Notes under the pieces: model-generated
What the model saw: only the letters and a program-made list of their open reading frames with translations
The model's database searches: none
What the model was told of the DNA's origin: nothing
Made by a program: the position numbers and the translations under genes
From: Atrichornis clamosus
Taxonomy: Eukaryota > Chordata > Aves > Passeriformes > Menuridae
Direction of reading: 5' to 3'
Assembly (NCBI GenBank): GCA_013400975.1
Contig: WBMZ01000173.1
Location: 21,056-85,055 of the forward strand
DNA length: 64,000 nt
Shown here: positions 48,986 to 60,100 of the stretch, piece by piece
Layout: each line of letters begins with the position of its first letter
Position numbering within the stretch: position 1 is the first letter of the stretch

Positions 48986-51339
48986 AAAACTTTCATAACA
49001 TTTTAATAACTAGGTTTTTCTGAAACCATAAATCCAGTCCTCTGGGCTTAGCCTACACTCTCTTTCTGATCTTACATAAGTGGAAGAGGGTGGGGTGCTT
49101 TGTTTGTTCTCCCTATTCTTTTCCTGTGCATGAACGTGCAAAACCCATCCTCTCCAGATTGGGGTCCTCTGAAGGATGGGAGGGTCAGGCAAGGTAAAAC
49201 TGCACTTCTAAGGATGAAGGTATAACTTTGATTTGGTTCCTGGCGTGGGAACAATTCCCCTTTCCCAAGATAGTTCATCTACAGACTGGCAGGAATGAAG
49301 CTCCTTTGCTAAACAATGACTCCAAACAAAGAATTCCTGATATCTGTATTTCAAACAGAAGCTACAACTCACGTTGGCTGTTGCCCTTCTTAGCACATCA
49401 CCATCAGATTCCGCCCTACCACAGTGATCCCTCAGACCATGAGCTGAAAGATGTCAAAATGAAGGGAGCTGGTCCCAGTCCTGCTCTGTGGGTGCAGGAG
49501 CTCAGTCTCCACGCGTGCTGCCAGACACAGCAACACAGGGTGGGCAGTCTCCCTGCCTGTGGTGCCTCCACCCTCCTGCCACGGGCAGATGGATCCCTGC
49601 TGCCGCCCCAGCCACCACCTTATCCCTTGGTGGGGCAGTATCGAGGCAATGCTGCGAGGCACTCTGACAAGGGGCATGCTGTCTCCATCTCCCCTGCCTG
49701 TGGGTGGCAGCTCCCTGACAGCCTTGGTGACATCCCGCAGGTCCTTCTCAGTGAGGCTTTGCAGACTGTCCTCCCTCTCCCTGGAGGCATCACCGGAATC
49801 TGCACAGGGGCTTTTCCATTAGTATGGAATGACAGCCACTATCAGCAGGAAAACAGAAGGTGAGGATGAGAGACTAATCCTTATGCTGCTGTGTTGTCTT
49901 TGTAAGGTGGAGGAAGCACTGTTAAAATAACTCCATTGATTTCTTTCAAAGGTGAAGCACTCAGTTAAAATAAAATTAAAAAACATCAAATGAGATGCAG
50001 TTCTTAAAAACTTTAGCTCTTAAAAAATTACTATTTTTAAAGGAAAAGTTAGTTATTCTGGGCTGGAAGCAGCTTCTACTGAAGGTTCTCTGGGTGAATC
50101 AAAGAATATTTTGCTGATTTATAAAGGTCTTGGTAGAGGATTTAATTGTTATTTCCATACAGCAAGCAAGCAAACAAAGCAGTTGCAATGGTTAGGCAAT
50201 TTCCAGAGTACATCTTGAACTGGCCTTTAGCTGTACCAGTGAAACTTTGGGATTTGGTACAGTTCTAGAGTACAAGTGAATTTAGGCGGGTGCCACTGCT
50301 TTGTTTTGGAGGTAATGCTAATTGGCACAGTTCCGTAACAATAGTTTTTCTAGACAAAGTGAAAGAGTCAAGCCCAGAAAAATGCAAACCAAGGCATCAG
50401 CTCCACTGGGAGGGACTGTGATTTGTTTATTGTGTATGTAAAGAATCAGAACAAACAAACAAGGTCAAGATTAATTAGCAGTGGGAGTACACGACTCCCT
50501 CCCCAAGTGAATGAGGAACAGCGCTGGGCCAGGCACAGGAGCAATGCCGAAATATTGCTTGGCATTTTCTGTTGGAGGTCCAAGAGAACTTCCTTTGCCA
50601 ACCAGTGTTCCCAAGACATTCATAAACCACCTCTCTGGCTACCCAACGTGATGATAAACTTGTGTCCCTAGGTTTAGCTATCAAGCTTTTAATCTAAACC
50701 TGAACTCTCTGATCTGTCATCTGAAGTAGTAAGGGAATTTGCACCAAGGTTTTTCCCCACAAAGAAAAGCAATTCACTTGCTAAAGACATTACGTAGAAT
50801 ATATATCTTACAGATACAAGAATTTGGAAATTTGGGTGTTTTGTAATTTTGGGGGTTGCCGGTGTTTAATTTCATTTTGGGGTTGTATCTTATATTTCCA
50901 GTACTGTAAGTAGGGCAACAGATTTTAGCCAAAAAGTCCACTTGAGATTCCTATTGATTTTGATGGGATTTGAGGATAAATACTGATAAATGTAACATAA
51001 TGTAGGAATTTGCATTTTCTTAAGCCTTGTCTAGACTTGGATTTGGAAGGTGTGATGAACCATGTGACTAATACAATGTAGTTAAGGCAATGTGGTTTTA
51101 ATGCACAGCTTTAACCTTGGTTGTTTTTCAGGAAGCTATTACTACATTTATTACTATGTTGTATTTAGCACTTGCTAATCTAGAAACCATCAATGGTAAA
51201 TGAGAAGAGAGGTTACAAATCAAAGGCAGGCTGATCTTGTGGTTACACCTTTCAGGTGTGGCCTTCTGCTACACACAGGGCTATTTCACCTCTGACAGTA
51301 GAGGAATAAGTGCTTCCCAGCCCTACCCATCACCTGTGA

Positions 51340-51522
51340 GGTACTACTTCCCTGGGGAAACGGTAGAATCACCCCTCCTGGAAGTGTTCATAAAATGTGT
51401 AGACGTGGCACTTAGGGACAGGGTTTAGTGGTGGACTCAGAAGTGCTAGGTTAATGGTTGGACTTGATGATCGTAGGGGTCTTTTCCAGCTTTAATTATT
51501 CTCTGATTCTGTGATTCTATGT
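51340..51522 (+). mobile_element. CR1 LINE 3'-terminal fragment
   Basis: TCCTGGAAGTGTTCATAAAA, GACGTGGCACTTAGGGACA, GGTTTAGTGG, GGTTGGACTTGATGATC and AGGGGTCTTTTCCAGC, ending in two GATTCT-type repeats, are diagnostic of a CR1 3' end in sense orientation. At about 180 bp it is the longest CR1 piece here. The left border is approximate. Confidence 0.88.
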
Positions 51523-54500
51523 GTTGGCTGCAAGGACAGGAGGGAGAGACCTGAGTGTGCAGTCACCAGGTATAGGATTTGAGGGTGGGAGAGAATAGTG
51601 GTTATGGTCCTTGGGAGTGGGTGAGGATAGGGCAGCTGTGGCAGTGGGTGCATTGAAGAAACATAACTTGGTGCCCAGAAAATCCAGCATATATATTTCT
51701 TAAAATGTTATCAGCATCCCCATCTCCTCCACAACTATGCCAAGAAATCTTCCCTAGGAGTAAACCCAGCGCTTTTGCCATCTGGGTTGGCCAGCTAGGG
51801 GGGCTGAGGCTCCAAAGGCCCTAAAGCACAAGCCCTTGCCTGGAGCTCTCGCACAGAGCCGGGAGCTGAATTTCAAGCAGAGGAGTCTGGCAGCTGTTCC
51901 CTCCAGCTATCACCCCTCGTTGGTACACCTAGACATGTTTGATGTAAACGGATACATTTCCCCATTAGCCAAGAACTATAAGTCGGGGGAAATCCACCAT
52001 CCACCATGGACTAAGTACATGCTGCACAGGAGGCAGAGGGGCTCACGGATACCCCTCGAAAACTTCTCTTCTGTGAATTTTCCCATCTCCACACTACTGG
52101 TGGTGGTATTTTGGTACGCTGCGACCATGGAACCAAGGGGAAAGATTGCTGCAGGTACTACAGTTAGTGAGGACAATCCACTCTGAAGTCCTACCAATCC
52201 ATCATGATGGGCCATTCTGAATGCTGGAGTTACACCTCACTAATGCCTCAAACTGGAGCCCAGACCAGCTCTTTCAACGCAGTAGGACCAAAACCACAGA
52301 TATCTGACACTCATTGGTACTTGAACCCTGCCTGATGCACCAGGAGTTACTTTCTCACTACTGGGCTCTGTCTCCCTCGCTCTGCTTTACAGTGTCGTGA
52401 AGTCACCAGTCATGTAAACGTCTGTGCAAACATACTGAACATGAGTAATGCAGCATCTGTTGCTATTTATTAAACTATGGTTTATATCTTTGGAGTACAT
52501 GGTATTATCCTTCGTGGATGTGGCTTTATCTCTCTTATTACAATATGGAATTAATTAAGAATATTAAAGTTTGTGTTTAAAAAAATTATATTCCTAACTT
52601 TTATCTGTGGAGGCAACATTTTCATATCCATTCTCTCTTAAAGGCAGCATCCTTTGGGAAGATGTGATAGACACATTTAGGTAAATATTATTCCTACAGC
52701 ACACATGGTTTCCATTGCAATTGATCCCCTGCTGTTTCCTTCCAAGCACTTTCCTCTGTCACATATTCCACAATGGTGACTGAAATACTGATCAGTGATA
52801 GCAGAGACAAATTGACTCCAGCAACTGGGAGTTTTAAGGGCAGCAAATGTTTATATCTGAGTTTGTATATATCATAGTACTGTAGTTACTGAAATACACT
52901 TTTTAGGTGTGCACTGAAATTTTCAGTGGCATTGAAAGTTTAAAGTTGTTTGAGCCAGTTATAATTTAGTAAAGGGATAGATTGAGTGAGATGGGAAATA
53001 AAGACACTGCTACAAAACAACCACACGGGCCCAAAAGCTGTAGGGAAGATGCTTCCTCTTGTAGCCTCCACTTAGGGTTGTGAGCAGCCTGGATGCTTCA
53101 CGCAAACCTGGTCCAGAAGCTGTACCTGAGCCACTTGTGAGCTGCCTGAAGCTTGAGAGTCACAGGCTGCTCACTCCAGGCTTGCAGAGAAATAATCCTA
53201 CATACTTTTAAACTGGCACAGCCAGTGGTAAATGTTCCTTAGCAGATAACAGAAGAAAGCTGAGAAAAAGCAGGGTGGGAACTGCTTTTCCCAGTTCCTC
53301 AAACACATGTCACACTACAGATCCAGACGTGGCAGGGTGAGAAAACATTTTCCATCACCCAGGATTCACTGGGCACCATTGGGCTGCAGTGGATGTTACT
53401 CCAACTGAGACTGAAGCTGGGGTGCCCACCAGTGGCATGGGGAGCTGCACGGGGTTACAAGGACAACCTGTGCATGAGCTTTACCAGCATGTTTGTGGCA
53501 TCTTCTAAGTCTCCAGCACATGAACAGTATTGGACATAAAGGTATGCCTGTGCCCTAGTTACTTGTCTGTGCCACCAGGATGAATGTGCTCACGATGTTT
53601 CAAGCTCTAAGAATCTGCTTGCTCCTTTTCAGAGGGTGGTCTCAGTGTTCTACAAAAGCCACTCGTGGCAACAGCAGATCAAGCATTGTGATTCTTTGAA
53701 GTCTAGCTTCCCTTTTAATTCATTATTATTATTATCATCATTATTACTTGTTAAGCACTCTGTGCTTAAAACTTTCAAGACAGGATGATGTTCTCTGCTC
53801 TCAGGGTCTAACTGCAGGTTTGGTGCTGGAACATCAAAGCAGCACAGTTATACAAGCAACACTGTTGTTCCCTGCACCTTGTCTGTCTGCCGAGGGGTTG
53901 GACCTGACTGGCGGGCATTTCTACAATGAGAACTTGACAGAAAAATCTGCCACATGAAAGGAGCATCACACGACTAAAATACACAGTGTTTTTTTCACCA
54001 GGAGATATTCCTAAGATGAGAAGACCTTTCTAACACAAACTGGAATCACTTCAACTTTTGCGTCCTGTTTCTTCCTCTCTGAAATGGCCCCAGGTTGGCC
54101 CTTGCTTTGGGGAATGTACTTCTGATGTGTATCTCAGGAGGCTGAGAGATATGGAATAAACTCCCATTACCTCTTGCTAACATAGAGCTCACCAGATGTC
54201 TGAAGCCCTGCTCAGTGAAGTCAATGTAAAACAATCGTGGAGCCCTGGCAGGACCTTTCCTTCAACGGGACCCACTGTAACAGAGAGAGGGCTGTGGCTG
54301 TTCAATTAAACAACGTTGCCTTCATAAAGCATGCAGCAACGTGGCCATCACTAAGATCCCTCTTGTTGTACTAACTAGGAATTCTCATGAGTTGATATCA
54401 CTATCAGATTCCTGCAGCCCCAGGGTAAGCAGCAGGGGTTACAGCGCAAGAGAAAGACACCATGAAGTTGCATTGCTGTGGGTTAATTGGGTACTAATGA

Positions 54501-56749
54501 GCTGAAAGGTGAGGTCCTGCACTAGGAAACACAGGGGGAGACCATCAAAAGCACGGCATAACCCCAGGCAATAGCTCAGGTATCTTTGGTCCAGGGGTGC
54601 CACAGCGGCTACAAGGTCCCACATGGAAATGGCCACACCATTGTAGGCTACAAGGAGTCCATGGTTGTGTCCCAAAAGCTGGCATTTCCAGCATGGGCTA
54701 AGCAGAAAACAATCTGGCATCACACAGGGGCTGCAGTGTGACTCTCCTGCACAAGGCCAGAGACTTTCCCTATGAGGCATGAGGTCAGCGGTGATTTGAG
54801 CTTTCCCCAACCTTGCTACGGCAGAAGGAAGGCGTACGGTATGGTCACTGCTTCCAGGTGCTCCCAGGACAGGCATATTACATTGCCGTCTCTTACAGTC
54901 TGAAATTATACTAATCCCACCTTTTTTTCAGAGACCACATCTACAATTTCAGTGAAGGGCAGTTGCAGGAGGCTCTTGAGACAGACTGTCTCCTCTACAC
55001 TTATAAGCCTGCAAGTACAGCCACAGAGCGTCCTCCAAGGCCTGTGTCCAAGGGGCCCAGGAACATTTATATGCTGTTTAGAGCACTCACATGCTGGCCT
55101 CAGGAATGGGTAATGATGCTAGGTGAGCTGAAGGGGGGAAACTGACATTTTCTACAGTAAAGACTTAGACAATTACAGAAAAAAACTTTCCACAACATGC
55201 TTAGAATAAACAGTCATTCTTTATCATACAAAGTCACACCTTACGTATAAATAGTTTGAATGTCTTGCTCTTTCATGGAAAGTAACAGAGAAAAACCTTC
55301 AAGGTTGATACATGGGAGTTGGCATTAGAAATCACATAGGATCAAACCCAAATCCTGCATTCAAAGAACAGATATTTGGATCCAGAGTTGACCTATACAC
55401 CACGTCCCTCCCCTGCACTGGAAGGAACTGAATCAGGATCCTCCTTGGAGGACCACCCCCATCATCAACCTCTGGTTATGGATCCCAGACCTACAACCTT
55501 GGCCTCATCGCTGAAGTCCAGTCCTTTACATTTGCAGTGGTATGAAATCCCAGTTGGTAGCTGCAGAAAGAGCCATTGCCTTCTCCAAAGTGCATTATCC
55601 ATGGTTTTTTGGAGGTGACTGAAATAACTAAGCCTACCCAAGCCGGATCCCTTGTAGCTATTTCTATTTCTTGGCTGACATGCTGGCCAAAGCAGTAAAG
55701 CTAAGTATTGCATAGTCTAGCAACATTTGACTAAAACTGGGACCATTTATGTGGAACAGCAGTGTGGGAACAGAAAAGAAGCTAGCAGAGCAGCAATGAG
55801 AAATTTGAGCTTTGATCAAGGAGACAGCAGCATTTGACTCTATCTGAGCTGGCAGGGAGATCCCATCCCAAAGCAAAATAAAATATGTCATTCTTTCCAG
55901 CAGAAGAAATTCTCCCCAGTGGTTTGTTCCTCCCAGGATCATTTTATGTGATCTCATTGTCTTTAAAGCCTTGTCCCTGAGGAAGCCGAACGTTTAATAT
56001 AGACTACAGCGTTAGTATCCGGTATTAAATCAGTCCAGCTACTCTGAAATGAGGCGAGTGGGCGTCCTGGAAAGGAAATAAAAAAGGAAGTTTAATAGAG
56101 GAGATAGGTTCACCTTGACCCATGCTATTTATTGCAAAAGATACAGGAACACACTGCTTGTGCAACAGAGGGTCACTCTGCCCTGCCATAGATGTGCTTT
56201 ACATCCCCAGTAAACTCCAGAATGTGCACAAGGAATATATTCCAACCTCAGCGGCTTTTATGTCTTGCTTTGCTTTACCAAGTTGCCCTAAGAGAGACTA
56301 GTGGGTTCCCACAGCTCTCACTAATCCAACAGACAGGCACTCAGCATTTCAGCCACACGCTTTTGGCATCTTTGACTGCAAAGATGGGCTGTGAAACTGT
56401 GAGAAAGAAAAATGTTAAAGACCTCAGGCACGGTGCAGGATGTCAGGGATCAGCACCCAAGCCAGGCATTGCAGAAAGGGTCTCTGTCCCACATGCTTCT
56501 CCTGCATCCTCACTGCTGTGCAGGATTCCTTCCAGGCAGGCATTGCACGCAGCAACCAACAGCTGCCCCGTGAGGAAGCCAGATGTGATGTGTTAGGCAC
56601 AACTCACACAATCTGTTGCTGGCGTGAAACCTGGTGGCTCAAAGAGATTTATGTTGCATTGGTGTAAGCGCTCTTATGTCACTAGTTCGTCACATGCCAG
56701 TTGCACACGAGCCCAGAGAAAAGCTGCATTTTTGGTAGTTTGGGGTTTT
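51523..56749. other. Intergenic 3' flank of the kinase gene
   Basis: Mostly unique AT-leaning sequence with the ATT repeat at 53.7 kb. Frames of 116-145 codons (51836, 54439, 56192) are unrecognised. No further kinase exon was found by searching the minus strand for the TGW / TTYVK-type C-terminus expected from the mammalian family member. Confidence 0.55.
53722..53746. repeat. (ATT)n microsatellite
   Basis: A short ATT trinucleotide run with an ATC variant in the middle. Confidence 0.8.
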
Positions 56750-56755
56750 TTTATT
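56750..56755 (-). promoter_or_regulatory. Candidate poly(A) signal AATAAA for the kinase gene
   Basis: An AATAAA hexamer on the minus strand lies about 360 nt beyond the proposed stop codon. This is a plausible distance for a short 3' UTR. No transcript evidence is available, and AT-rich sequence gives such hexamers by chance. Confidence 0.3.
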
Positions 56756-56800
56756 AAATGTCATATGAGCTGACAAAATGCGATTCCTCAGCACCACTGT

Positions 56801-56814
56801 GAGTGAAAACACTC
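56801..56814. repeat. Small perfect hairpin GAGTG-AAAA-CACTC
   Basis: This is a five-base stem with an AAAA loop, extendable by one T-A pair. It lies six bases from the larger inverted repeat at 56821. It is short enough to occur by chance. Confidence 0.4.
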
Positions 56815-56820
56815 ATTTAC

Positions 56821-56882
56821 CTCATTTAGTGTTTCACTTCAAGAAACAATTTAGCCCACGCTTGAAGTGTCAGCTAAATGAG
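56821..56882. repeat. Imperfect inverted repeat, potential stem-loop 3' of the kinase stop codon
   Basis: The left arm 56821-56843 (CTCATTTAG...CACTTCAAG) pairs with the right arm 56861-56882 (CTTGAAGTG...CTAAATGAG). There are two perfect 9-bp helices with a small asymmetric internal loop between them and a 17-nt terminal loop. It lies between the proposed stop codon and the candidate poly(A) signal. It could be a 3'-UTR structure, a small-RNA precursor, or a remnant of a DNA transposon with terminal inverted repeats. Confidence 0.6.
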
Positions 56883-57115
56883 ATAATTTAAAATAATTCT
56901 GAAAACATACTAACTGTAAGAGGCTATAATCAGAGCTAATTACAGGGACATTCTGGAAATCCCTTGGCTTAGGGCTTTAGTTTTGATAAAGGGGATAATA
57001 ACTTGTAAGCTATGATTCTTTTAATTATAACAATAGTAACCACCTTCTTTTACATGGCTTCTTTCATCTCTCAAAACCCCACAGCTTTCCAAACTATGCA
57101 TACCACAGGAATTGT

Positions 57116-57174
57116 TTAGCCTAACGCCAAAGTCAAGCCATCTCTGCAAGAAATAAGTAACTGTTTAACAATAC
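57116..57174 (-). CDS. PKDCC: Candidate last coding exon (exon 7) of the PKDCC-family kinase
   Basis: This is a proposed 59-nt terminal coding segment. A pyrimidine-rich tract precedes the acceptor GTCTTCTAG|GTATTG at 57174. Phase 1 matches the exon 6 donor, giving [17 protein letters not shown], then TLALG and TAA at 57116-57118. The human protein, as I recall it, continues after TWTG with RQLVFFKTGW, and the pattern K/R-Q-L-hydrophobic-hydrophobic followed by a basic residue and Gly is loosely shared. The predicted tail is shorter than the human one. An alternative is that the true last exon lies further left and was not recognised. The splice site and frame are seen directly; the assignment is inference. 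Confidence 0.4.
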
Positions 57175-60100
57175 CTAGAAGACCAGTGCAAAATTTGCAG
57201 AGGAAAAAAGGTGCAGAAGGAGAATATAAATTCTCTTGTGTCTCCTTACAAACACTCAGGGGATTTCTGGATGCCCACAGTGGCAGCCATCTGATCTCGA
57301 GAATAAGGAAGGCAGCTTTTATATGCGCCTGTAGACTCAAGGCACTATGGAGGAAGGCAGCAGAATCACCCCCACTCACAACTGAGGAAGCAGGAGCACC
57401 GCATGGCAGGGCCCTGTCACATTTGCCCAAGCTCACCTGTCCATGTCCGCTGCTGGGTGATGATAAAACTTTGACACTGCGACTGGGAGTTACAAATGGC
57501 AGCAGCTTCCTCGGGGCTGTGAATGGACAGCAGGCAGCCCAGATGGCTGTAGGAGGGCCAGCACTTGTAGTCTTCTCCTTCCACTGTTCGGAAACCCTTT
57601 AGGGAGATGTAGTCTGGGAACAGAAAGAGCGTGTCTAGGGAAACACTAGGAGTGCACTTTCGGAGATTAGTTACCCTACACACTGAATGCGTTGCACTTC
57701 AGCGAAACTCTTAATTGCAACAGTGATAGACCGAATTTACCTGCCTAGATGGAGCAGNGAAAAAAGGTGCAGAAGGAGAATATAAATTCTCTTGTGTCTC
57801 CTTACAAACACTCAGGGGATTTCTGGATGCCCACAGTGGCAGCCATCTGATCTCGAGAATAAGGAAGGCAGCTTTTATATGCGCCTGTAGACTCAAGGCA
57901 CTATGGAGGAAGGCAGCAGAATCACCCCCACTCACAACTGAGGAAGCAGGAGCACCGCATGGCAGGGCCCTGTCACATTTGCCCAAGCTCACCTGTCCAT
58001 GTCCGCTGCTGGGTGATGATAAAACTTTGACACTGCGACTGGGAGTTACAAATGGCAGCAGCTTCCTCGGGGCTGTGAATGGACAGCAGGCAGCCCAGAT
58101 GGCTGTAGGAGGGCCAGCACTTGTAGTCTTCTCCTTCCACTGTTCGGAAACCCTTTAGGGAGATGTAGTCTGGGAACAGAAAGAGCGTGTCTAGGGAAAC
58201 ACTAGGAGTGCACTTTCGGAGATTAGTTACCCTACACACTGAATGCGTTGCACTTCAGCGAAACTCTTAATTGCAACAGTGATAGACCGAATTTACCTGC
58301 CTAGATGGAGCAGAGGTGGAGCTGCAAAGTTAAGAGAAACCCAAATCCTGCCTTTTAGTTCTATTGTGGAAAACAGGACAGCAATTCCACCACAGATGTA
58401 GGAGAGCTGTCAAAACTCTCAAGGGTGAAGGGACTGGGATGCCCCTGCAGGGGTTGGTAAGAGGAGGGGACTGCTGTGGAAACCCACAGGCCCTCCACTT
58501 TTTCCCTGGAGAGCCAGCCTCACGAAAACCACTCCTACACCCCAGCCTCAACAGCAGAGGCACATCACAGATCCAGCACCAAGCTACACGGGATGCACAC
58601 TGACCCATTCATCACGATGCCACCCACAGAAACAGGAGATTTAGGAACCACAGTGGGGCAAAGGGAGGCCAGATCCTGCTCCTGACAAGGAGACCTGACA
58701 AGAGACAAAAGGCCTGACAAGCCTGAGCAGGTGCTGTTCAGGCTATTGTTCACTGACTGCTAAGAGTCTCTCCCCACCTTCCCACACCTCTAGGATGATG
58801 ATCATTTTGGCACAGTGCAAAGCCAGCAGACAGGTGTTGTTGGAAAATACCAGTAATTCCTGTTAAAGCTGCTGGTCCTTCCATGCAAATGACCAGATAT
58901 CTTTGTTCATAACGGTGCAAATTCTGGTTCTTTCACATGTAAAGAGATTTCCTTTTGCAAGACACTACCACCCCGCTTCCCCCACCATCTCATGTGAATG
59001 CTCAGGAAAATGCAAGCCACAGCAACCACTGGACTTTTGAAGCCTTCCTTTTGATCAACCTCATCTCTACCAGTAAATGGGTCCTCTTCAGAAGAATGCA
59101 CCCGGTAAAGGCTCATTTATCCATCCACAGGTCTAATACAATGATTTGCAGAAAAAAGGAACTTAGCGGGCACCCAGGCCCCAGTCACCCTGCCACACTC
59201 ATCTCAGTGTTGTCACCTCCCCACTCTGTCTTCCCATAACAACCTGTGCTCAGCAGACAGAAGCCACACAGTGAAATGAGAAGTTTCCACATCAGCCCAG
59301 AAAACTGACCTATTGGTCCATAGGATAAGATGATCCCAAGAAGAGACAGGAGACACTCAGTTTGCTATCCCAAATGGATTCCCTTGAAACACCGATGCTC
59401 ATTAGGAGAAGGGTATTTAGGAGCAGTGCAAACCCATGTCCATTTGTAGGCCAGAGTGTCTGCACTGCTTTTACTTTGCAAAGCAATACAATCATGCATA
59501 GCTCCTGTGAAAAAACCCACAAAAACCTGCTCAAAAAAGGACACTTTGGGTGTTTTTTGTAGTGACTGTACACTGCCTGAATGCATGTGAGATCAGAATT
59601 TGACCAGTTACCAAGTTCTTCGTGCTCTCAGTAGTTACTTTACTTACAGCATTCAAAATCAGGTACCTTTTAAAAGAAGAGGTCTTTTCTGCAAATAGAG
59701 CCCAGATTTGTATAGATGTAAAACCTTTTCAAAAGCTCTCAGAGTTTCATTTATTCCGTATCGTAAATCACCTACATTTAAGGAAAAAGACAACAAAGAT
59801 AAGCAATATCATGAAATACCATTTAGAGACTTCTAATAAAGAATTTTATAAATAGCTTGTACCTGTTGCATTCAGAATATCACTCAAAAGGGGCCGCAAA
59901 GCTGGTGGTGCAGAATGTGGCAAAAGATAGGTGAAAAAATACCTGCAAAAAATCCCACAGACTGATTAGAATACAGTGTCTTAATTTCCCTGCTGATTAA
60001 GTTGTCTACATTTTCCCGTGACTCGATTATCCATATGCAACTAGTAAGTCTACTTTGGTTATAAAGTTATGTTTGAGCACATCTTGGTGCCTCACCTCTT

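Larger units (their letters stand above)
43812..51339. other. Intergenic between the solo LTR and a CR1 fragment
   Basis: Contains one CR1 piece at 44.9 kb and two possible enhancer blocks. GC content rises at 47.2-48.4 kb and 49.4-49.8 kb, producing overlapping frames on both strands. The longest, 211 codons at 49228-49863 (plus), begins with TTG and has no recognisable domain. Confidence 0.6.

Noticed and set aside
56690..56725. Alternative last exon after AAAAATGCAG near 56725
   Set aside because: It gives a 16-residue tail without the expected pattern and lies beyond the candidate poly(A) signal.
56820..56875. Alternative last exon after CATTTAG near 56875
   Set aside because: The acceptor tract is weak and the in-phase peptide stops after seven residues with no similarity to the family C-terminus.
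57116..57143. Alternative last-exon acceptor at 57143 (TTTCTTGCAG|AGATGGC)
   Set aside because: It is a good acceptor, but in phase it adds only three residues before a stop and loses the family-like K/R-Q-L pattern.
57203..58313. Genuine tandem exon duplication in the kinase gene
   Set aside because: The two copies appear identical in introns too and meet exactly at an N, which fits an unmerged contig overlap better.
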